A stretch of 64,000 bases of DNA from positions 6,970,144-7,034,143 of the forward strand of contig JAJHZJ010000496.1 of NCBI GenBank assembly GCA_023548195.1. Direction: 5' to 3'. The position numbers and the translations under genes are program-made. Below the pieces are notes generated by a model that worked only from the letters and a program-made list of their open reading frames with translations, ran no database searches and was not told where the DNA came from. Below, in pieces: positions 1-10,020 of the stretch; the first letter of the stretch is position 1, and every line of letters begins with the position of its first letter. Origin of the DNA: Bettongia penicillata ogilbyi (Eukaryota; Chordata; Mammalia; Diprotodontia; Potoroidae).

Positions 1-339
1 CTTTTTTGCAAAGGTCTTGTGACCTGGAGGATCAGATTTTTTAAAAACTGTAGATATAAATGACTTCTGTCATCCCCTCAAGCTGAACATTGTTATTTCA
101 GCTAGCCTGCTCTGCCCTGAGAAGAAAAGAAAATGATGGCATCTGATATTTGCCTGCCATTTCTCTTTCTGAAAGCAATTCCCAAGGAAAAAAGTGACCA
201 TCCCAAAGTTTCCTGGCCATTTAAAGTACTCTGACTCTTTTTGGAAAATGAGTCTTTTTTTTTTTTAAATAGAAGTCTAATTAGAAAAGGAGTAACTTGT
301 AAATGAAATACATGTCAGAATTATTGCTGGATAAATTGA

Positions 340-1505
340 TGAATCAACAAACATTTATTAAGCACCTACTATGTGTCACTCACTGTGCCAAGGGCTAGAG
401 ATACAAAAGCAAACAATACAGTTTTTACATTCAAGAAATTTGCATTCTCTCTGGAGGGATGATTCATATATAAGTAGATACAAAATACTAGACAAAATGA
501 GAGGAGTTGGGGGTGAGGAGACATCATCAGATGGAGCTAACAGGAAAACGTTTCATGTAGAAAATGGCATCTAGCTGGGCTTTGATGGTAGCTTGGTATT
601 AGAAGAGACAGAATTGAGAAGGGCATGAATCATGGGTGTGGAGAACAGCCAATGCAAAGACACTAGAGATGGAGTGTCATGTATGAGGGACAGCAAGTTG
701 ACAAGTTTGTCTACCGAACATCCGCCATATGCAAGATCTTTGAAGATCAAAGTTACAATTTAGGTCCTTCAGTGTCTTACACATGGCAGATGCTTGGTGG
801 TTATCATACTGAAGAATGAGTAAAGCAGTTAATGAATGAGACATAGTCTCTGCAGGAGCTAACAATTGAGTAAAAATCAATCACTTGTTTATATAAAGAA
901 TAAATATAAAGAGAATAGATATAATAAATCCAAAGTCACTAAATACAAGGTAGTTTGGGAGGGGAGGTCTTAGGAAGTGAAAGGGTAAAGAAAGCCTTCA
1001 TATAGAAAGTACTGATTGATCTGCAACATGGAGGCATCAAGGGATTCTGTGAGATGGAAGTAAAGATTCCAGGCATGGGAGACATTTAGTGCAAAGATAA
1101 AGCTAATTTGACTCTGTAACATTGTGGAAGAGAGAGAGAATAATTCCCAGTGAGTCTGGAAAAATAGTTTGGGGCCAGACTTTGAAGGATTTTAAAACTG
1201 AACATAGTAGTTTATATTATTCCAGAGGCAATAGGGAACCAGTGGATTATATTGAGTACAAACGAAGTGATATGGTCAGATCTGTTCTTAGGGAGAATAT
1301 CATTGGTAACAGAGTAGGGGATAAGTGGAAATGGGGGGATACTTGAATCAAGGGTGAGAATTTAGAAGCTGTTAAAATTATTTAGGATAAAAGTGATGAA
1401 AGGGAACTAACGTAATAGTATGAGTAGAGGGAAGGGTTAGATGGGAGAGATGTTACGGATGAAGGTATTTCAGTGTTTGGTAATTGATTTGATATGTAGA
1501 AGAGA
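340..1505 (-). repeat. L2-type LINE, antisense, 3' part
   Basis: Read on the + strand it starts with the reversed L2 3' end (wording like 'attaagcacctactatgtg', near 357-375). It continues through wording shared with the other antisense L2 copies here: 'ggccagactttgaaggattt' near 1173, then 'gatatggtcagatctgttct' near 1269. A second reversed 3'-end-like start near 780-880 suggests two overlapping copies. No open reverse-transcriptase frame remains. Confidence 0.7.
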
Positions 1506-1690
1506 GGGAGAGAGAGAGAAGAAAAGAGAGGAGAGAGAAGAGAAGAGAAGAGAAGAGAAGAGAAGAGAAGAGAAGAGAAGAGAAGAGAAGAGAAGAGAAG
1601 AGAAGAGAAGAGAAGAGAAGAGAAGAGAAGAGAAGGGAGAGAGGGAGAGATGGAGAGAAAGAGACAGAAGGAAGGAAGGAGAAGGATAAC
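1500..1690. repeat. (AGAAG)n purine-rich microsatellite
   Basis: A nearly pure 5-bp repeat runs from about 1534 to 1634, flanked by GA-rich and GGAAGGA sequence. Open frames on both strands here are artefacts of the period. It sits inside or at the edge of the antisense L2. Confidence 0.95.
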
Positions 1691-2039
1691 AAAAAAAGTG
1701 AAATAAAAACCATTCTAACTAGATGTGGGCATAGAACATAAAGATACCCTATTCTCTCTTTGCCCCAGAAGCAGCCTTTGGGGCAAGACATTTTGCTGCA
1801 TTGGGTTATGATTCTTCCCCATGCAAGCTCCCCAAGTATTGGCATTGAACAGTAAATATTTCAGTCCATCGCCCCTGGCTAGCTGTGTGCCAAGTGCTCA
1901 TGCTCGTTCTTGGGGTAGTCCAACATTTCCCATGTGGCAGTGGGCATCATCTGACAAGCTGATAAGTAATGGAAAAATCAGCTGCTCCAGCAAAGACACG
2001 ACTATATCCAGAGAAAGGAGAGAGTCAGAGACCTGTCCC

Positions 2040-2041
<2 letters not shown>

Positions 2042-2095
<54 letters not shown>
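2042..2095. repeat. (CA)n dinucleotide microsatellite
   Basis: About 27 uninterrupted CA units directly after 'cctgtcccct'. It reads as poly-His/Thr or poly-Cys/Val in the shadow frames, so it is not coding. Confidence 0.97.
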
Positions 2096-2097
<2 letters not shown>

Positions 2098-2202
2098 CTC
2101 CTGTTTCTCTTCCTACATATTCATATGCTTTTCTTTATGAATGAATTAATTTACATTGCATGAATTAATCCTTGAAGCAAAGATGTAGAATGTTTTTAAT
2201 GA

Positions 2203-2322
2203 GATATTTCACAAAAGATGAAGGAAAATAAGATTATTATATTTATTATACTATAAGATTGTTGTATATTATTGTTATTATAAAATTAGATATTTCACAG
2301 AAGATAAAGGAAAACAAGATAA
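2203..2322. repeat. Direct duplication of a 34-bp segment
   Basis: 2203-2236 and 2289-2322 share the wording 'gatatttcac.aaagat.aaggaaaa.aagat' with few differences. The offset is 86 bp and the spacer is AT-rich. Confidence 0.8.
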
Positions 2323-2352
2323 AATGGGAATTTGTTCTTTCCTAGAGGGGTG

Positions 2353-2464
2353 GGAAAATTGTTTTACAATTTTCCAATCTTTTGTTATGCAGGGGTATAT
2401 AAACCCCTCTGCAACACAGAGGCATCAAGGGCTTTGATGGTAGGGGGGTATATAAACCCCTCTG
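2353..2464. repeat. Cluster of perfect short hairpins with a 20-bp exact duplication
   Basis: Consecutive perfect stems are visible: ggaaaattg/caattttcc (2353-2361 with 2367-2375), ggggt/acccc (2392-2396 with 2403-2407), cctctg/cagagg (2406-2411 with 2417-2422) and catcaa/ttgatg (2423-2428 with 2434-2439). The ggggt/acccc hairpin with its tail is then duplicated exactly (2392-2411 equals 2445-2464). The loop of the duplicated unit holds a TATA-like string. The origin is unknown; a MITE relic is one option. Confidence 0.85.
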
Positions 2465-3274
2465 TAAAAGGAATAAGGCATGGACCTGTGGTTTTCTCAT
2501 CATAGGAAATTTCCTTTATCAGTATAGGTTGGTACTTCCCCTAAAATGTACAGTCTTAGAGAACTGCCTAGAATACCAAGACATTATATAATTTTGTCCA
2601 GAGACTCTAAGAAAGTTTGTGACAGAGAATGGACTTGAATCTGGCTCTTTCTAGCTTCAAAACTAGTTCTCTCTTCCCTAGATTACTTTACCTCTCATTG
2701 CCATGGAAATTCCATCTCCAATAGTGCATGCTAATGTTGCTGCAATTTTAAAAAACAGCTCCTCATGAAATCTTGGGATTGAGGAGGTGGTCCCCTGGGA
2801 GACAAGCTACTGCCTGTCCTAGCTAGTACATCTCAGTGCTCATAGCAGAGTATCCTGAAGCTCCTGAAACATCTACTACGAAAAATTCCTGTTTAAAGCA
2901 GACCCACTGCAGATGCAAGAAGCCTGACCAAATCTGGTGCTACCTACCTTTGTGATAAGCAAGTTAATAAAGTGTCTAATGAAGCATACAATGATGACCA
3001 AAAATGAAGGATAAACCCATGTTCTCCATGTGTAGATCAGTTACAAAGTGCCTTCCTCAATCTTGCATTTGGAGGGAGGGTAGTATCTGTGGTAACAGTA
3101 ACCTGTTACTATTCTCCCCATAAGAGTGTCCTAGAAAGGAGGGAAAAAGCAGGTTGAGAGCAGTGTATGTGGAAAGATTCTTTTGGTAGGTGGACAAGCA
3201 AGATGCATTGAAATTTGTCTTATTCCTCCAGTGTCATGTCATCAGTATGTTGTGACTTAATGCCCAACATATAT

Positions 3275-3456
3275 AGCAACTAGATGGCGTTATGTTAGAC
3301 TTGTAGTCTGGAAGACTTGAGTGTGAATTCTGCTTCAGACACTGGTTCTTTTATCCTGGGCAAGTCATTCATCTTCTATGTGCCTTAGTTTCTTCATCTG
3401 TAAAATGAATTGTACTCCATGGCTTCTGAGGTTCCTTCTAGCTCTTAATCTATGAT
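3275..3456 (+). repeat. MIR-like CORE-SINE, sense
   Basis: Contains the hallmarks 'gcaactagatggcg', 'ctgggcaagtcattcatctt', 'tttcttcatctgtaaaatga' and the MIR-like 3' wording 'gaggttccttctagctctta' followed by 'atctatgatcc'. Confidence 0.85.
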
Positions 3457-3621
3457 CCGAGCTGATCTGATCAAGGCAGGGTCTAACTGGGCAACTACAT
3501 CATCCATCTGGATACTAGATTTGTCTATCTTTGGATACCTTATTCCTACACTAATCTCTTGGCCAAAATATATAGGTGTGAGCCGTATTTGAAACACTTT
3601 GGATTTGCAACTGATTAAATG

Positions 3622-3850
3622 ATGGAGGAAGCTAGGTAGCACAATGGCTAGAGTGCCATGCCTGCAATCAGGAAGACTCATCTTCCTGAATTCAAATCTG
3701 GCCTCAGACACTTACAAGCTGTGTGTCCCTGGGCAAATCACTTAACCCAGATTGTGTCAGTTTCTTCATCTGTAAAATGAGCTGGAGAAGGAAATATCAA
3801 ACCTCTTCATTTTCTCTGCCAAGAAGACACCAATGGATGAACTGTATGTT
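3622..3850 (+). repeat. Mar-1-like marsupial CORE-SINE, sense
   Basis: Order of hallmarks: 'gctaggtagcacaatggcta' head, 'caatcaggaagactcatctt', 'ttcaaatctggcctcagaca', 'cctgggcaaatcacttaacc', 'catctgtaaaatgagctgga', 'ggaaat.tcaaacc', 'tgccaagaagacaccaatgg'. It lies about 180 bp upstream of the exon. Confidence 0.9.
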
Positions 3851-4027
3851 TGAGGTACCTTGATTAAAAGATTTGTAAGTTTCTTTCTATTTCTAACATT
3901 CTCTAAGCCTGTAATTCTTTTAAAAATTATGAATATAGTCCTGTTTGCACATCATTTACTTTTAACCCTTTTAAAGGTGTTCTAAGTGGTCACATTTGTG
4001 CATTCTTTTTCTCATCTCCCTCATTAG

Positions 4028-4178
4028 CTTTCACTGCTGGAAAAAGCTGGATTTGGAGGCATTCTTCTCTACGTTGATCCTTGCGATTTACCAAAGACTA
4101 CCAACTTTAGCCATAGCCCCTTCATGGTTTCATTGAATCCTGGAGGAGATCCTTCAACACCTGGTTATCCCAGTATTG
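4028..4178 (+). CDS. NAALADL2: Internal coding exon of NAALADL2 (N-acetylated alpha-linked acidic dipeptidase-like 2)
   Basis: Seen: a 151-bp open segment with a pyrimidine-rich acceptor ending in AG at 4026-4027 and a donor GTGAGT starting at 4179. It begins in phase 0, encodes 50 whole codons and leaves one base (G) of a split codon. The product starts LSLLEKAGFGGILLYVDPCD and ends in GGDPSTPGYPSI. Known: the pattern of a hydrophobic GGILLY-type strand, then D-P, then 'GDP.TPG.PS' marks the protease-associated (PA) domain of the glutamate carboxypeptidase II / transferrin receptor family. The CDLPKT and MVSLNPGGDPSTPGYPS wording fits NAALADL2 rather than FOLH1, NAALAD2 or TFRC. The family is a type II membrane protein with the PA domain outside the cell. 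The zinc ligands lie in later exons, so this exon says nothing about catalysis. No frameshift or stop is present. It is flanked by tens of kilobases without another recognisable exon, which fits the very large introns of this gene. Alternative: an exon of an unlisted family paralogue. Confidence 0.87.
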
Positions 4179-5944
4179 GTGAGTTTAGCCCTCTTTTCAA
4201 ATACTGAAGTATTTTTGATAATTACAGAAATTCTACATTGTTTGAACAAATGAAGTGATTTTGAGTACAGACAACAGTGATTACTAATAACCAGAGGTGT
4301 TGGTCAGTAAAATTCTAGGGGAAAAGTTTCCTAAGAAAACTATTAAATTTGTTTTCATCTAGTTAATATTTTTCATTATGTAAGGAATATTTTGTCTGTA
4401 GCGAATCTCAGAATATTTTTATGTCATAGAGGAAAGTGTTTTGGGAATCACTGACATTTTTAGATTGTCCTGTCTCTGTCACTAAATCTTAGTGAAGTGA
4501 GCAAGTTTCTTCATTTTAGCGGATATTATATTAATGGAGTTGAATTTGTGGTGTACTATATCAGAGAATTTCTGAGTCGGGAAAATGAGAAAGAAAAAAC
4601 ATGATGTATGCATGTCAATTCAGTGGAGAATTAGGGGTTGTTGGCCCACCTAATGCAGAGACATTATCTTCCATACTATATGTGGAAATACATATAATTG
4701 CTTCTCAAATCTTGAACCTTGGACCAGGGCTCATCCTCAACTAACACGTTGAGTTTATGTCATTATTTCTCATTCAGATTTGTCAGCTGTTTCCCATTAG
4801 GTTAAAAGGATGAGGTCACCTTTTTTCAGAGGCTTGACATTATTGGTTTAGAGAGTGAATTTTATCAAGTTTAAGTCTTTGGGAATTGATTAATGCTAAC
4901 TATACTCAACTAGGATAGGTTTATAAACCAGAATACTATTTCATCAATTTATAATGGAAGCTATACCAGGCTGAGAACTGAAAACTGTGATCTATGCATG
5001 GTAAAATCCAGTCTGTAATCAAACGCTAAATATAACAATTGATTTTGTGAATATAAAGCTAGAACCTTTTGGTCTCTATCCCTCTACTCACTATAATACT
5101 TTCTGTTTGACATCCTTGAGTGTTCCTCTTGGTTGTTCGAACTGCAGTGAAATATATCAGACTATGAAGTTTATTTAATATTCCCAGTGTTACAATTCAG
5201 TGGGTCTGTGGCTTGTTTATCTATTGTCTGTTCAACATCACTTCTGGACCCAAACGTACTGAAAAGAATGACGAATAACCCTGTCATTTGTGACAAGGCT
5301 TCACTAGGTATCCTTGGTCCAGTTACTTGGACAAATGTGTAAAGACTGACTCAAATTGGCACTAAATCAACTGAAACAATTCTGAACTGTTGCATGACAA
5401 GAAGGATGGAAAATATAAATATTTGCTTGGTTTCCTCAGTGGAGTCTTGAATAGATGAAACATGGAATGCCTTGGCATTCAACTGGAAAAGAATTGGCCT
5501 TATTCTTAGTGCCTCACTGGTCCCAATCCATTTTGCTTCCAAGTTTCCAAAGAGAAGAATGGTATTTAGCATTATTTACAAAACTATTTCAAGAATGCTT
5601 CTTTGTTAAACAGTCTTTCAAAAAATAATTTATCATAAATTTTCTGGTTTGATGGATTTATGGCTTCATTGATATGTGACTACTTCCTCCCTAGTACAGG
5701 CTGTAACTCTATCACACCCCTTTGTTCTTTGTGAGTCTATCTCATAACTTCCAAAAACTTCTGTGGAGAATCTCTCTGATATATTGGAAACCATCCACTA
5801 ATTCTTTTGATATCTTGGTTGTGCAATAGATTCAGTATTCCCATCAGTGCTAATTTACTTTTCCTCACATGACTGACTCAATCAATACAATAAAAGTTAA
5901 TTAAGTCAATTTGGATATTTATAATAGTTAAAATGACTTAATCA

Positions 5945-5959
5945 CTCAAAGTCATTCTT
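5945..5959. repeat. Target-site duplication, left copy
   Basis: The 15-mer 'ctcaaagtcattctt' is followed directly by the T-rich (reversed poly-A) end of the HAL1-like element. An identical copy lies at 8821-8835. Confidence 0.93.
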
Positions 5960-6777
5960 TTTTTAAAATTTATTTATTTAACTATTTAACATTCATTTTC
6001 ACAAAATTTTGAGGTTTCCAAATTTTCTCCCCATTTCTCCCCTCCCCCACCCCAAAACGCCAAACATTCTAATTGCCCCTATCACCGATCTGCCCTCTCT
6101 TCTAACATCCTCCCTTCCCTTGTCCCCATCTTCTCTTTTGTCCTGTAGGGCCGGATAACTTTCTATACCCCATTACCTGTATTTCTTATTTCATAGTAGT
6201 AAGAACAATACTTGACAGTTTTTCCTGCAACTTTGACTTCCAACTTCTCTTCATCCCTCCCTCCGCAACCATTCCCTTTGGGAAGCAAGCAATTCAATAT
6301 AGGTCATATCTCTGTAGTTTTGCAAATGACTTCCGTAATCGTCGTGTTGTGTAAGACTAACTATATTTCCCTCCATCCTGTCCTGCCCCCCATTGCTTCT
6401 GTTCTCTCTTTGGATCCTGTCCCTCCCCAAGAGTGACTTTATATTGCTCCCTCTTCCCACTGCCCTCCCTTCCCTCATCCCCCCCACCCTGCTTATTCCC
6501 CTTCTCCCCCACTTTCCTGTATTGTAAGATAGGTTTTTCATACCAAAATGAGTGTGCATTTTATTTCTTCCTTTAGTCAAATGTGATGAGAATAAGCTTC
6601 ATGTTTTTCTCTCACCTCCCCTCTTTTTCCCTCCACTAAAAAGTCTCCTGCCTGTCTCTTCTATGAGAGATAATTTGCCCCATTCCATTTCATCCTCTCT
6701 CCTCACAATATATTTCTCTCTCACCACTTAATTTCATTTTTTTAAGATATGATCCCATCCTATTCAATTCACTCTGT

Positions 6778-6779
6778 GC

Positions 6780-6812
<33 letters not shown>

Positions 6813-6821
6813 CTGTGTGTG
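6778..6821. repeat. (TG)n microsatellite inside the half-L1
   Basis: TG dinucleotides with one TATG and one TCTG interruption, followed by 'gatcccaccaactaccc'. Confidence 0.95.
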
Positions 6822-6956
6822 ATCCCACCAACTACCCAGATACTGAAAAGTTTCAAGAGTTACAAATAATTGTCTTTCCATGTAGGAATGTAAACAGTTC
6901 ACCTTTGGTAAGTCCCTTATGACTTCTCTCTGCTGTTTGATTTTTCATGCTTCTTC

Positions 6957-7960
6957 TCATTCTAGTGTTTGAAGGTCAAATTTTCTTTTTAGCTCTGGTC
7001 TTTTCATCAAGAATGCTTGAAAGTCCTCAATTTCATTGAAAGACCTGTTTTTCCCCTGAAGTATTATATTCAGTTTTGCTGGGTAGGTGATTCTTGGTTT
7101 TAGTCCAAGTTCCTTTGACTTCTGGAATATCCTATTCCACACCCTTCTATCCCTTATTGTAGAAACTGCTAGATCTTGTGTTATCCTGATTGTATTTCCA
7201 CAATACTTGAATTGTTTCTTTCTAGCTACTTGCAATATTTTCTCCTTGACCTGGGAATTCTGGAATTTGGCCACAATGTTCCTAGGAGTTTCTCTTTTTG
7301 GATGCTCTGTTTCTAGGTTGTGGTGATTCTTTCAATATTTACTTTGGCCTCTGGTTCTAGAATATCAGGGCAGTTTTCCTTAATAATTCATGAAAGATGA
7401 TGTCTAGGCTCTTCTTTTGATCATGGCTTTCAGGTAGTCCCATAATTTTTTAAATTGTCTCTCCTGGATCTGTTTTCCAGGTCAGTTGTTTTTCCCATGA
7501 GATATTTCACATTCTCTTCCATTTTTTCATTCTTTTGGTTTTGTTTGGTGATTTCTTGGTTTCTCATAAAGTCATTAGCCTCCATCTGTTCCATTCTTAT
7601 TTTGAAAGAACTATTTTCTTCAGTGAGCTTTTGAACCTCCTTTTCCATTTGGCTAATTCTGCTTTTGAAAGCATTCTTCTCCTCATTGGCTTTTTGAACC
7701 TCTTTTGCCAATTGAGTTAGCCTATTTTTCAAGGTGTTATTTTCTTCAGCATTTTTTGGGTCTCCTTTAGCAAGGTGTTGACCTGCTTTTTATGCTTTTC
7801 TTGCATCTCTCTCATTTCTCTCCCCAGATTTTCCTCCACCTGTCTAACTTGATTTTCAAAATCCTTTTTGAGCTCTTCCATGGCCTGAGCCCATTGAATA
7901 TTTATTTTGAATGTTTGGGATACAGAAGCCTTGACTTCTATGTCTTTACCTGATGGTATG
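6957..7960 (-). pseudogene. L1 ORF1 protein pseudogene (coiled coil plus RNA-binding C-terminus)
   Basis: Two open segments on the - strand belong to one former ORF1. 7732-7430 encodes a heptad-rich coiled coil (LTQLAKEVQKANEEKNAFKS, then QMEKEVQKLTEEN) ending in 'DLENRSRRDNLK', the typical start of the RRM region. 7274-6957 encodes the C-terminal domain (RKKQFKYCGNTIRITQDLAV, then RITYPAKLNI and a terminal PELKRKF). The upstream part (about 7960-7760, MEELKKDFENQVRQVEENLG) is in another frame, so there is a frameshift near 7750. The RRM part, 7430-7275, is disrupted by stops. ORF1p is the trimeric RNA chaperone of the L1 ribonucleoprotein. This copy cannot make it. Confidence 0.88.
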
Positions 7961-8820
7961 CATTATTCTTCCTCATCTGAAAGGATGGGAGGAGATGTCT
8001 GTTCACCAAGAAAGTAACCTTTTATAGTCTTATTTTTTTTCCCTTTTTTGGGCATTTTCCCAACCAGTTACTTGACTTTAGGGTCCTTTCTCAAGAGCAG
8101 GGTTATACTCTGGGAATCTCTGAGATCTCAGTTCCTCCAAGGTGACACAATCAACGGTGTACTGGTGTGGACGCAGAGAGGGATTTTTGTGCCCAGAGTC
8201 TTAGGAGACACCTCTCCACAGCCACTTGGCCTCCAGTTCCACAAAGTCAGCACTTGGGGCTGATTTTCAGATAATCTGGATGGGCAGGACCACCATTCAG
8301 TTTGAGACAAAGACCAGCTCAGCCAGGGCCTTCAGCCAGGGCCTTCACCCAGGGCTGAGGTAAGACTCAGCTTTTCAATGCCCCCAGGTGTTTTTACACT
8401 CCAACAATGGAGCTTCTGTTAGAGCTGCTGTGCAGGCTCTGTGTCTGCTACCTGCTCCCAGAGCTATGCTCCCTTCCTGGCCTCCTGACAAAACCCTGTC
8501 ACTGACCTTTGGTGCCTGTGGCCTGAGGGATCTGAGGACCTGCTACTGTGACTGGAGATTCTGCCCCCAAGGTGTCATCCTCCCAGAGTCTCGTTGCACC
8601 ACGGCCAAGGCTGGGCTGGGATCCACACTCAGCTCCCACATCTGGCTCAAAAGACGTTTCCATGGGCCTTTCAGGTCACCGTGGGCTGGAAATCTCCTCC
8701 ACTCTGTTGTTATCCACTTCTGCTGCTCCAAAATTTGTTGAGAGTTCCTCTCTACAGGTATATTATGGGCTGTGGGGGGAACCCTATGTAAGTGTGTCTT
8801 TCTAGTCCACCATCTTGGCT

Positions 8821-8835
8821 CTCAAAGTCATTCTT
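8821..8835. repeat. Target-site duplication, right copy
   Basis: Identical to 5945-5959. It is followed by 'aaaacaacattgttgttatt', which continues the older L1 as seen in the homologous uninterrupted copy near 21650. Confidence 0.93.
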
Positions 8836-9289
8836 AAAACAACATTGTTGTTATTGTATACAGTGTTCTCTTGGTTCTACATATTTTGCTTTTCATTATT
8901 CCATGCAGGTCTTTCCATGTTTTTTTTGAAAATAATTGAGCTCATCATTTCTGATAGTGGAGTAGTATTCCATCACACTCATATCCCACAACTTGTTCAT
9001 TCATTCTCTACCTGAAGTCATCACTGAAACGTCCAGTTCTTTGTCACCACAAAGAGATTCTACAAACCTTTTAGAACGTACAGGTTCTTTTCCTTTTTTT
9101 CCTGATCATCTTTGGAAAGAGATCTAGTAATGCTGGGTCATAAAGGACATATGAAGAAAAACACTGTCTACATCCAGAAAAAGAAATAATAAATAGAAGT
9201 ATTTTACACACATCTACACAGACATACTCTATTTGTGTCTAATTGTAGACATCTCTAGGGTGGGGGGAAGAGAAGAAAATAAAGGAAAA

Positions 9290-9590
9290 AAATAATGATA
9301 ATTTTATTATAAATTATTAATATTATTATATTTTATATTTTATATACATGACATATATTTATTTATATATTTATTTATATATAATATACATTGTTTATAT
9401 ATTTTTATTTATATATATTTATTCACATATATAATATATATTATTTATATTTTAAAATTTATATATAGCATATTTTATATATTGTAAATTATAAATATAA
9501 ATTATAAATATTATGAATTATAAATTATAAATATTATTTAAAATGATAATTTTATTATATATTTAAAAGAATAGCAAATTATACTGATAG
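9290..9590. repeat. AT-rich tract within the L1 3' end
   Basis: Irregular TTTATATA / ATTATAAAT repetition of about 300 bp lies where the sister copies have only a short AT segment. This suggests microsatellite-like expansion inside the L1 3' UTR. Confidence 0.85.
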
Positions 9591-9789
9591 TTCTGCAGTT
9601 TCATGAGATTGCTTTGTTCCATAAACTAAAAAGAAAATAAATAAATGTGACAAAGTGAATTTAGATATAGTAGTTTCTCAAAGTACCTCTTCTGCTTTGG
9701 TTTTAATATTTTAAAAATATTGTTATGTTATATAAGATTTCCCATTTAATATCAAAGATTGATTTACTGATTTAGTTAACGTTGTATAA

Positions 9790-10020
9790 TGGTTGTCACT
9801 AGTTTCCTCCAAGGTTCTTCTTGCGATCTTTCCTGCTTCCCCCAGCTGTCAATGCCTCCCTTACCCCCAAACCTACCTCTTGTCTGCTTTGTATCTATTT
9901 TGTATATGGATACATGTCTTCTTTGACAGCGTGTAAGCGCCATAAGGATATTTTTTTCTTTCTATCCCTAGTACCTAGCATATAAATGCAGTTTAAGAAA
10001 TGTTTGCTGATCAATTGGTT
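9790..10020 (+). repeat. L2 3' end, sense
   Basis: Shows the L2 3'-end order: pyrimidine-rich 'tcttgcgatctttcctgctt', 'gtgtaagcgccataaggata', 'tatccctagtacctagcata', then 'aagaaatgtttgctgatcaa'. Confidence 0.75.

Larger units (their letters stand above)
1..4027 (+). other. NAALADL2: Upstream intron (inferred) of the NAALADL2-like gene
   Basis: Everything before the exon acceptor at 4026-4027 is inferred to be intron. It ends in a pyrimidine-rich tract (about 3999-4025) followed by AG. I see no other exon-like open frame with splice sites in it. Its recognisable content is an antisense L2, microsatellites, a hairpin cluster and two SINEs, listed separately. 1-340 and about 2465-3270 show nothing I recognise. 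Confidence 0.7.
5960..8820 (-). mobile_element. ORF1-only L1 (half-LINE, HAL1-like), about 2.86 kb, antisense
   Basis: On the - strand it runs from a 5' end at 8820, with L1-type leader wording 'gagccaagatggtggactag', through a GC-rich leader (about 8820-7960), a broken L1 ORF1 (7960-6957) and a purine-rich 3' part containing a (CA)n, to an A-rich end at 5960. No ORF2 (endonuclease or reverse transcriptase) sequence is recognisable between ORF1 and the tail. It is bounded by perfect 15-bp direct repeats and interrupts an older L1. HAL1-type elements, with ORF1 but no ORF2, are known in mammals. Internal deletion of a full L1 is the alternative. Confidence 0.8.
5885..9640 (+). mobile_element. 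L1 3' end with 5' inversion, interrupted by a younger half-L1
   Basis: 9142-9640 is L1 3' sequence in sense orientation ('aaggacatatgaag', 'catccagaaaaagaa', then an A-rich tail near 'ttccataaactaaaaag'). 8836-9141 and about 5885-5944 are L1 sequence in antisense orientation: 8962-9010 reads as the reverse of 'aatgaacaagttgtggg...tggaatactactcc'. In the copy at 21245-21790 the two junction ends ('catatgtccttcat' and 'agttaatttgag') are contiguous. This locus is therefore one L1 whose 5' segment was inverted at integration. The 5960-8820 interval is a later insertion. Confidence 0.75.

Noticed and set aside
1441..1845. Open frames on both strands around the AGAAG tract
   Set aside because: Period-5 repeat leaves several frames open; no protein-like sequence outside it.
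1821..2163. Frames with poly-Thr/His or poly-Cys/Val
   Set aside because: Created by the (CA)n microsatellite.
8388..8805. Overlapping frames in a GC-richer region
   Set aside because: They lie in the 5' leader of the HAL1-like element.
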